A program made the translations under genes and the position numbers. A DNA stretch of 5,656 nt from an uncultured Cellvibrio sp. (GTDB lineage Bacteria > Pseudomonadota > Gammaproteobacteria > Pseudomonadales > Cellvibrionaceae). How positions within the stretch are numbered: the first letter of the stretch is position 1; each line of letters opens with the position of its first letter. Shown piece after piece: positions 1 through 5,377 of this stretch. The stretch covers positions 1-5,656 of the forward strand of contig CAMLRJ010000254.1 of the NCBI GenBank assembly GCA_946482345.1, given 5' to 3'. The notes beneath the pieces were generated by a model, which searched no databases, had not been told where the DNA came from, and saw nothing but the letters and a program-made list of their open reading frames with translations.

Positions 1-747
1 GTCGATGAAACTCTGGATGCAATTCTCGAAGGAAAACATCAAAGCAATTATCCAACCTACTATATTGCTTCCAATATTATTGATACGCACCTACCGGGAT
101 TTAGAAACAAAAATGATATTGTCATTCCCAGAAATAAACATGCTGATGCAACCGAAGAAAGAGTGAGTATCTGGATTGGTGGTGCCACTACAGCAACTTG
201 TCATTTTGATGCGCTGGACAATATAGCCTGCTGTGTTGCAGGCAAACGCAGATTTACACTTTTTCCTCCTGATCAAATCAGTAACCTTTATCCTGGGCCA
301 CTCGAGCCAACACCCGGTGGACAAGTCATTAGTTTGGTTGATTTTAAAAATCCGGATTTTCAAAAATTCCCTCAATTTAAAGACGCACTCCTGACAGCTC
401 AAGTAGCGGATTTGGAACCGGGGGACGCTTTATATATGCCCAGTATGTGGTGGCATCATGTAGAAAGCCTGGAACCTTACAATGTATTGGTTAATTACTG
501 GTGGGAAGATGCTCCGTCTTTTTTAACTTCCGGTATGAATGCACTCCACATGGCAATGTTGGGGATCAGGGACAAATCGGCTCATGAACGGGAAGCCTGG
601 AAACATATTTTTAATCATTATATTTTTGATGGTGCTGAAAAAGCCAACTCCTACATTCCAACAGAAGCAAGAGGTTTTTTACACACACTAGATAGACTTG
701 GTGTTAGAAAATTAAGAGCTTTTCTTATTAATAAATTAAATCGTTGA
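1..747 (+). CDS. Cupin-like (cupin_8/JmjC-type) Fe(II) oxygenase family protein, 5' end outside window
   Basis: The reading frame is open from base 1, so about the last 248 residues are present and the N-terminus lies upstream. Family members are usually a little over 300 residues, so perhaps a quarter is missing. The fold signature is clear. An HFD triad (H68, D70 in window numbering, bases 202-210) supplies the HxD half of an iron site. GKRRFTLFPP follows, as in FIH-type proteins, then LEPGDALYMPSMWWHHV, where the first His after WW (bases 454-456) is the expected distal iron ligand. Known relatives are 2-oxoglutarate/Fe(II) hydroxylases acting on protein side chains or small molecules in the cytoplasm. 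The substrate here is unknown, and 2-oxoglutarate use is inferred from the family. It runs directly into the halogenase gene, the common arrangement for this cupin subgroup. Family call sure; reaction not. Confidence 0.9.
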   Translation, partial: VDETLDAILEGKHQSNYPTYYIASNIIDTHLPGFRNKNDIVIPRNKHADATEERVSIWIGGATTATCHFDALDNIACCVAGKRRFTLFPPDQISNLYPGPLEPTPGGQVISLVDFKNPDFQKFPQFKDALLTAQVADLEPGDALYMPSMWWHHVESLEPYNVLVNYWWEDAPSFLTSGMNALHMAMLGIRDKSAHEREAWKHIFNHYIFDGAEKANSYIPTEARGFLHTLDRLGVRKLRAFLINKLNR

Positions 748-752
748 CTAAA

Positions 753-2246
753 ATGACAAATAATAAAATAGCAAATAAAAAAATGAATATAGTAATCGCC
801 GGTGGCGGCACAGCGGGCTGGATTGCCGCCGCTGCGCTTTCACATCAAATGGGAGAAATACTCGATATCACCCTGGTGGAATCTCAGGAAATTGGAACCA
901 TTGGTGTAGGTGAAGCAACCATTCCACCCATGAGGACTTTTCATCGATTATTGGGTATTAATGAACAGGAATTTATGCGTGCAACCAATGCTACATTTAA
1001 ACTTGGTATTCAATTTGAAAACTGGAAACAAATTGGCGAAAAATATATTCACTCTTTTGGTTTCACAGGCAAACAAACATTAATTACTGACTTCATCCAT
1101 TTTTGGCTTAGGGGCCGGAAGTTGGGAATAGCGGATGAGTTTGGTCATTATTGCCTTGAATATAAAGCGGCTGTAGCAAATCGTTTTTCTATTAATGACA
1201 ACACCAAAATAAATTACGCATTTCATCTTGATGCCGGACGCTACGCCAATTTTCTTAGAGAGCGCTCTGAAGCTCGCGGCGTAAAACGAGTGGAAGGAAA
1301 AATAGCCGAGGTACAACAAGACCCTGAGTCAGGTTTTATTGCAGCAATCAAAATGGATGCAGGCCAGGAAATTCCGGGAGATTTATTTATCGATTGTACC
1401 GGCATGAGAGGTTTACTGATCGAGCAAACGCTGCAGACAGGTTTCGAAGAATGGGGGCACTGGTTACCTTGTGATAGCGCCATTGCAATTCAAACTGAAT
1501 CGACAACTCCGGCTGTGCCCTATACAAAATCGATTGCGCATCATGCAGGATGGCGTTGGCAAATTCCTTTACAGCATAGGGTGGGTAATGGAATCGTTTT
1601 TTCCGGTCGTCATTTGTCTGAGGATGAAGCAACCAATATGTTGCTTTCAAGTATGGATGGCAAAGTACTCACTGAGCCGCGAGTTATAAAATTTAAAACC
1701 GGCAGACGCAAAAAATCCTGGAATAAAAATTGTATTGCAATGGGCCTTGCTTCCGGTTTTTTGGAACCGCTGGAATCAACCAGTATTCATATGATCATGA
1801 CTGCAGTAACCCGTTTGTTACAGTTATTTCCACACGACGAAATCAAACAATCAATTGTTGACGAGTACAATCTTCAGGCGGCCAGCGAATTTATCAGAAT
1901 CAGGGATTTTATTATCTTGCACTACAAAGCCACCGAGCGTGATGACAGCCCTTTTTGGCGTTACTGTAAGGATATGGAAGTTCCTGATGATCTTATGCAT
2001 CGAATAAATCTTTTTAAAGATCTTGGAAGATCCTTTCAGGTTGAAGGCGAATTATTTCGATTGGATTCGTGGACTCAGGTGATGCTTGGTCAAGGGATTG
2101 TCCCCTCGTCCTATCATCCGATTGTTGATCTGATGTCAGAACGAGAGCTGCAACATTTCCTGAATAATGTTGCAGCTGAAGTTGATAACAATATGGCTAT
2201 GCTGTCAACGCATCAGGATTTCATTAAAAAGTACTGCAGTATGTGA
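753..2246 (+). CDS. Flavin-dependent tryptophan-halogenase family protein
   Basis: A 497-residue protein with all hallmarks of the PrnA/RebH class, which use reduced FAD, O2 and halide to halogenate an aromatic ring. The N-terminal dinucleotide motif GGGTAGW is at residues 17-23 and GEATIP at 53-58. A lysine in FKLGI (K83) matches the catalytic Lys79 of PrnA. The diagnostic WxWxIP motif is WRWQIP at 267-272. EPLESTS places Glu341 where PrnA has Glu346; the residue after ST is Ser where PrnA has Gly. No membrane segment or signal peptide is seen. The start is uncertain: TTG at 744 overlaps the cupin stop, ATG at 753 follows it by 5 bases, and ATG at 783 sits just before the FAD motif. None has a clear Shine-Dalgarno, so coupling to cupin translation is likely. 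The substrate is unknown. No NRPS or PKS gene is in view, so free indole, tryptophan or a peptide are possibilities. A FAD reductase partner would be encoded elsewhere. Confidence 0.93.
   Translation: MTNNKIANKKMNIVIAGGGTAGWIAAAALSHQMGEILDITLVESQEIGTIGVGEATIPPMRTFHRLLGINEQEFMRATNATFKLGIQFENWKQIGEKYIHSFGFTGKQTLITDFIHFWLRGRKLGIADEFGHYCLEYKAAVANRFSINDNTKINYAFHLDAGRYANFLRERSEARGVKRVEGKIAEVQQDPESGFIAAIKMDAGQEIPGDLFIDCTGMRGLLIEQTLQTGFEEWGHWLPCDSAIAIQTESTTPAVPYTKSIAHHAGWRWQIPLQHRVGNGIVFSGRHLSEDEATNMLLSSMDGKVLTEPRVIKFKTGRRKKSWNKNCIAMGLASGFLEPLESTSIHMIMTAVTRLLQLFPHDEIKQSIVDEYNLQAASEFIRIRDFIILHYKATERDDSPFWRYCKDMEVPDDLMHRINLFKDLGRSFQVEGELFRLDSWTQVMLGQGIVPSSYHPIVDLMSERELQHFLNNVAAEVDNNMAMLSTHQDFIKKYCSM
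2146..2177. repeat. Perfect 12-bp inverted repeat inside the halogenase 3' end
   Basis: AGCTGCAACATT at 2146-2157 is exactly reverse-complementary to AATGTTGCAGCT at 2166-2177, with an 8-base loop. It lies in codons of the LQHFLNNVAAE stretch, about 70 bases before the halogenase stop. There is no T-run after it on either strand, so it is not a standard intrinsic terminator. Confidence 0.85.
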
Positions 2247-2266
2247 GTGAGATTCGCATACAGAAC

Positions 2267-3145
2267 TCATTTTGAAAAAAATTTATTAAATATCGCAGCG
2301 ACTTCCTGCGCATCATTTTCCATGTGCAGGTGATGTCCACCTTCCAATAAATGAGCTTTGACGAAAGGAAAGCTGGCAACTTCTTTTAAATAATTCGAAT
2401 AGGTTTTTTGCAAACCATTTTTGCCCAAAATTAATTCACAAGGCGCCGTAATATTATTGATAAAGGAATTGAATTGTTCGGTTGTCAGTTTTACCGGTGT
2501 TGGTGCCAGCAGACGTGGGTCTGTACTCCAGGAATACCCACCTTTGCTCTCTTTTAATCCACGTTCAGTTATGGCGGTTGCGGCTTCGTGACTTAAAGGA
2601 AACATGCCGCGCTCGCGAACATGTATGGCGGTTTTTATATCCGGATAAACAGAAAGTGATTTATTAATTTGATAATTTAATCCTTTAATCGCAGAGGCCA
2701 ATTGTTGCGGTGATTTTTCAGGCGGAACCCCCTCTAACAAAAAACCTTCGATTAAAGCCAGATGACTAATACGATCAGGAAAAGTACCCGCAGCCAACCC
2801 ACTGAATATGGCACCACGGGAATGCCCCAGAAGCGCAAATTTATCCCAACCAAAATAATCAGCAATTGAAAACATATCACTGATGTCATCAAAGCAATGA
2901 TATGCACTTGCACCCAGGCGATGATCAGTTTGCCCGTGTCCTGCCATATCAACTGCGATAATGTGTACATTTGACAGCAAGGGAGCAATTCGAAAAAAAC
3001 TCGCGGCATTATCCAGCCAACCATGTAATGCAAGCACCGGTAGTTGCCCGGGGCGTCCCCACTCCAATGCGGAGAACTTCATTGAATTAATATTGAACTC
3101 AATATTTCTGGGTTGTTCTTTAATCGATTTAACAGCAACTGACAT
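2267..3145 (-). CDS. Alpha/beta-fold hydrolase (serine hydrolase, SERHL/MhpC-like)
   Basis: A 292-residue cytoplasmic hydrolase of normal length. The oxyanion-hole strand is VLALHGWLDNAASF (HGW at 41-43), and the nucleophile elbow is GHSRG at 107-111 with Ser109. The catalytic His is probably His271 in EGGHHLHME, the first His standing five residues before Glu276 as in many relatives. The usual acid after strand 7 would fall in LILGKNGL, where Asn243 stands instead of Asp. Glu133 in LIEGF after strand 6 is an alternative acid. The N-terminal part resembles SERHL-type hydrolases; the substrate (ester, epoxide, amide or other) cannot be predicted. The ATG at 3145 is preceded by AAGGA nine bases upstream, overlapping the cheV stop codon. 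It is therefore the last gene of the minus-strand operon, and it ends 20 bases from the convergent halogenase stop. Confidence 0.9.
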   Translation of the reverse strand: MSVAVKSIKEQPRNIEFNINSMKFSALEWGRPGQLPVLALHGWLDNAASFFRIAPLLSNVHIIAVDMAGHGQTDHRLGASAYHCFDDISDMFSIADYFGWDKFALLGHSRGAIFSGLAAGTFPDRISHLALIEGFLLEGVPPEKSPQQLASAIKGLNYQINKSLSVYPDIKTAIHVRERGMFPLSHEAATAITERGLKESKGGYSWSTDPRLLAPTPVKLTTEQFNSFINNITAPCELILGKNGLQKTYSNYLKEVASFPFVKAHLLEGGHHLHMENDAQEVAAIFNKFFSK

Positions 3146-3154
3146 ACAACTATA

Positions 3155-3159
3155 TCCTT
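3155..3159 (-). promoter_or_regulatory. Ribosome binding site of the hydrolase, overlapping the cheV stop
   Basis: Read on the minus strand, AAGGA lies nine bases before the hydrolase ATG and shares bases with the cheV TAA stop at 3160-3158. The overlap fixes the hydrolase start and suggests that ribosomes finishing cheV help initiate the hydrolase. Confidence 0.7.
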
Positions 3160-4108
3160 AATTTTCCGAGTGCTCGGCAAGAAACACTTTTAACCTTTTT
3201 TGCACTACAACAGCAAGATCATCCGGTTGAAATTTTGATAAAAAATCATTACAACCCACTTTGTCCACCATAGCTTTGTTGAAACTGCCTGACAATGATG
3301 TATGCAGAACTATATAAAGATCCTTAAGCAAAGGATCTTTGCGAATTTCAGAAGTCAATCGGTAACCGTCCATTTCCGGCATCTCCGCATCTGTGACCAA
3401 CATAATGATCTCATCGGTCACTTTTTTACCTTGGGAAGACCATTGTTTGAGCATGTTTAATGCCTGCAACCCATCCTGCACAGAGATCACCTCAATCCCA
3501 AGATTACTCATGGTTTCTTTGACCTGCCGCACCGCAGTGGGTGAATCTTCCGCCAGCAGCACCTTCAGCTTACGACTCCTGGCTTGCCCGGCAAGTTCCC
3601 GATTCAACACATCATCCGACACCTGGGTATTGTAGGGAATGATATCGGCAAGCACTCTTTCAACATCCAGAATTTCCACAATCTGGTCGTCAATTTTGGT
3701 AATGGCGGTAAGGAAATGCCCCCTCCCCGTTCCTTTGGGTGGCGGCAGAATAATCTCCCAATTAAGGTTCACTATGCGGTCAACAGAGCCAATCATGAAG
3801 GCTTGTACGGATCGATTATATTCAGCGATGATCAGGTTTGATCTGGATTTGTCTGGCAAAGGGCCTGCACCTATGGCGGCACTCAGGTCTATCACCGGTA
3901 CTGTTTGTCCCCGCAAATGCGCCACACCCAGAACATGTGGATGACTGTGTGGCACAGATCTGAGCTGTGGCACATTCACCACCTCCTGAACTTTGAATAC
4001 ATTGATTGCAAACAATTGTTTGCCAGCCAACCGAAACATCAGAAGCTCAAGGCGGTTTTCACCTACCAGCCGTGTGCGTTGGTCAATTGAATCCAGTAGT
4101 TTAGACAT
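3158..4108 (-). CDS. cheV: Chemotaxis coupling protein CheV (CheW domain plus receiver domain)
   Basis: A 316-residue cytoplasmic protein, the normal CheV length. Residues about 20-155 form a CheW-like domain (ELLMFRLAGKQLFAINVFKVQEVV), which docks chemoreceptors to the CheA kinase. Residues about 181-309 form a receiver domain. The acidic pair is E187/D188 in LLAEDSP, the phosphoacceptor is D240 in VTDAEMPEMDG, the conserved Thr is T270 in LHTSLSG, and the Lys is K292 in FLSKF. All residues for phosphorylation are present. CheV receivers are thought to act as a phosphate sink or adaptation switch on receptor arrays. The ATG at 4108 is preferred over a TTG at 4120, because GGGGCGAG precedes it by six bases and the protein then starts MSKLLDSIDQRT as in CheV relatives. 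It sits 50 bases after the glutaredoxin gene. No receptor, cheA, cheB or cheR is in view. Confidence 0.95.
   Translation of the reverse strand: MSKLLDSIDQRTRLVGENRLELLMFRLAGKQLFAINVFKVQEVVNVPQLRSVPHSHPHVLGVAHLRGQTVPVIDLSAAIGAGPLPDKSRSNLIIAEYNRSVQAFMIGSVDRIVNLNWEIILPPPKGTGRGHFLTAITKIDDQIVEILDVERVLADIIPYNTQVSDDVLNRELAGQARSRKLKVLLAEDSPTAVRQVKETMSNLGIEVISVQDGLQALNMLKQWSSQGKKVTDEIIMLVTDAEMPEMDGYRLTSEIRKDPLLKDLYIVLHTSLSGSFNKAMVDKVGCNDFLSKFQPDDLAVVVQKRLKVFLAEHSEN
3316..3340. repeat. Perfect 10-bp inverted repeat inside cheV
   Basis: AAAGATCCTT at 3316-3325 pairs exactly with AAGGATCTTT at 3331-3340 around a 5-base loop. It lies in the receiver-domain part of cheV, encoding KDPLLKDL. The stem has only three G-C pairs, so any RNA hairpin would be modest. 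Confidence 0.8.
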
Positions 4109-4158
4109 AGCTCGCCCCAATCCGGCAGATCTGCTTGCCCTTGAGTATAGGATTGAAT

Positions 4159-4404
4159 TCAGCTTTTTGATTGAATCAGGGAAACAATCTGTTCCTGATC
4201 AAAGGGCCAATACAGTTCAAACCCATCAGAGGATGCAATGACTGGAATACGGACACCATAAGACGCTATGAGCGAGTCATGTTCCGCTATATCAACTTCT
4301 GTCAGGTTTATGTCGCAGGAGGACAAGAGGGGCCAGAGCATATCTCTGGCCTTTTCACACAGGTGGCAACCCGAGGTGTGATACAAAACCAATGGGACTG
4401 TCAT
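4159..4404 (-). CDS. Glutaredoxin-like small thiol protein (DUF836 type)
   Basis: An 81-residue thioredoxin-fold protein. The first strand LVLYHTSGCHLC carries a CHLC redox motif (Cys13, Cys16). YGVRIPVI supplies the cis-proline (Pro54) that faces the active site, followed by a short final strand and helix. This matches the glutaredoxin family/DUF836 group of about 80-100 residues. The pair of cysteines is consistent with disulfide exchange in the cytoplasm, but the partner is unknown. The ATG shares its A with the TGA stop of the FHA gene (TGATG on the minus strand). No Shine-Dalgarno is visible, so its translation probably depends on ribosomes leaving the FHA gene. The TGA stop is 50 bases before cheV. 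Confidence 0.88.
   Translation of the reverse strand: MTVPLVLYHTSGCHLCEKARDMLWPLLSSCDINLTEVDIAEHDSLIASYGVRIPVIASSDGFELYWPFDQEQIVSLIQSKS
4331..4355 (+). other. Terminator-like hairpin antisense to the glutaredoxin gene
   Basis: On the plus strand, GGCCAGAG (4331-4338) and CTCTGGCC (4344-4351) form a perfect 8-bp stem with six G-C pairs and a CATAT loop, followed by TTTT (4352-4355). The order matches a short intrinsic terminator on the strand opposite the glutaredoxin coding sequence. No plus-strand gene leads into it, and the stem also encodes protein on the other strand, so function is unproven. Confidence 0.35.
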
Positions 4405-5276
4405 CAGCGATTCAGCAACACCAAGGCAACCAACACCAGTGTTATGGCCGCGATCAACAACAACCCGTACAACCCCTTGTTGGAGCTTGACGGACTTTGA
4501 TCAACCGGTTTGGGTTTATGAGCAGATGAACTGGAAGATGAGTGAATAACAGGTTTAACCGCAGGTTTGGGTTTTGCCAAAACCTCGGGCGGCACCAGTG
4601 GCGTGCTGCGAACTGTGGTTTTGGATAATTCTTCAGTACTGGGGCCCATCACACCAAAACTCAGGGTATCAAAGCGAATCTCATCCCCTTTTTTGGCGCG
4701 ACCTTCAGTCACTCTCTGGCCATTAATGAACGTGCCATTGGCAGAACCCAAATCTTTTACCAGCAATCCACCCTCAATAACTTGTATTTGCGCATGACGA
4801 CGGGACAAATGGGCAGCAGCCAGACTGATATCACACTCACTGGCGCGACCAATAATCGTCAACTCTTTCAGGGGAAATACCCGATTGGCCAAAGCCGTGT
4901 GGTTAGCCTTCAATGACCACATTGTGGATCTGCCGGGTGAACGCAACTGAGTGGTGTTGGAGGACTCTTCACTCAGTGCTTTGGGTTCACGCTTGGGGTC
5001 AATCACAATCAAATCAACAATACCCAGAGTGATAACGTCTTCCGGACGGAGATTACATGAACCTACCACTTCAACATCATTAACCATCACTGGTCTGGTG
5101 GGTGCCAGATTCTTCAGTGTCAGGGTTTCGTTATCCACCAGAATTTCAAGATGAACATCAACCACGTGGGGATCATCTACAACCAATGCATTGGTGGCTG
5201 ATCTGCCAACAGTGATTTTCGGCTCTACCAACCAGACCGCATTGTATTTATTTTCTTTGAAGCGGAGTTTCAACAT
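4404..5276 (-). CDS. Double-FHA-domain protein with C-terminal membrane anchor
   Basis: A 290-residue protein. Residues about 20-92 form a degenerate FHA domain with GRS at 24-26. By my alignment to the second domain, the conserved Ser is Val39 and the conserved Asn is Arg61, so phosphothreonine binding is doubtful. Residues about 133-209 form a canonical FHA domain: GR at 143-144, SRRH at 158-161 and NGTFIN at 180-185. These domains bind phosphothreonine peptides. A Pro/Lys/Ser-rich linker follows (about 229-266, including six Ser in a row). A hydrophobic helix at about 268-288 ends in NR at the extreme C-terminus. The layout predicts a tail-anchored inner-membrane protein with its FHA domains in the cytoplasm. 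The ATG start has AAGG seven bases upstream. It is the first gene of the proposed operon. No Ser/Thr kinase is in the window, so the phosphorylated partner is unknown. Confidence 0.9.
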   Translation of the reverse strand: MLKLRFKENKYNAVWLVEPKITVGRSATNALVVDDPHVVDVHLEILVDNETLTLKNLAPTRPVMVNDVEVVGSCNLRPEDVITLGIVDLIVIDPKREPKALSEESSNTTQLRSPGRSTMWSLKANHTALANRVFPLKELTIIGRASECDISLAAAHLSRRHAQIQVIEGGLLVKDLGSANGTFINGQRVTEGRAKKGDEIRFDTLSFGVMGPSTEELSKTTVRSTPLVPPEVLAKPKPAVKPVIHSSSSSSAHKPKPVDQSPSSSNKGLYGLLLIAAITLVLVALVLLNR

Positions 5277-5283
5277 ATCAAGA

Positions 5284-5287
5284 CCTT
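5284..5287 (-). promoter_or_regulatory. Ribosome binding site of the FHA gene
   Basis: AAGG on the minus strand lies seven bases before the ATG at 5276, a normal position. It supports that start for the FHA protein. Confidence 0.55.
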
Positions 5288-5308
5288 ATTGATGCAGCTA
5301 TGCGCAGG

Positions 5309-5337
5309 ATAATGCTATAGCCCCAACCCTATTTCAA
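5309..5337 (-). promoter_or_regulatory. Candidate sigma70 promoter of the FHA-glutaredoxin-cheV-hydrolase operon
   Basis: On the minus strand, TTGAAA (bases 5337-5332, five of six to the -35 consensus) is followed after exactly 17 bases by CATTAT (5314-5309, four of six to the -10 consensus). Transcription would start near base 5302, about 25 bases before the FHA start codon. It lies in the only gap of any size on this strand. The match is by eye and the -10 is imperfect. Confidence 0.42.
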
Positions 5338-5377
5338 CCGGTTTTTATCTATCGGTGAGTGCCTTCAAAATATTGGC

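Larger units (their letters stand above)
5277..5377. other. Intergenic region between the sensor kinase and FHA genes
   Basis: This 101-base non-coding stretch is the largest gap in the window. It holds the promoter candidate and the FHA ribosome binding site. The half next to the kinase stop contains only a weak ACCG/CGGT pairing with no good stem and T-run, so no kinase terminator is called. Read-through from the kinase gene into the FHA gene remains possible. Confidence 0.6.

Noticed and set aside
91..402. Open frame of 103 codons on the minus strand
   Set aside because: It lies wholly inside the cupin gene on the opposite strand, has no recognisable domain and no support as a gene; the plus-strand frame carries a complete iron-site signature.
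2244..2269. Hairpin between the convergent stop codons as a bidirectional terminator
   Set aside because: The pairing is only 5 bp with a 16-base loop and no adjacent T-run, too weak to call.
3639..3944. Open frame of 101 codons on the plus strand
   Set aside because: Antisense shadow of the cheV CheW domain with no ribosome binding site or family resemblance.
4144..4149. TATACT on the minus strand as a -10 box for an internal cheV promoter
   Set aside because: It matches five of six -10 bases, but nothing resembling a -35 box lies 16-18 bases upstream and no extended -10 TG is present.
4171..4500. Open frame of 109 codons on the plus strand
   Set aside because: It is antisense to the glutaredoxin gene and the end of the FHA gene, both strongly supported by motifs. 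Its sequence looks like a reverse-complement shadow with no domain.
4540..4590. Repeated GGTTT/GGGTTT short words
   Set aside because: They encode the Lys-Pro repeats of the FHA linker; low-complexity coding sequence explains them.
5182..5195. 14-bp palindrome ACCAATGCATTGGT in the FHA gene
   Set aside because: A palindrome of this size is expected about once in three windows of this length, and it lies in coding sequence away from any control region.
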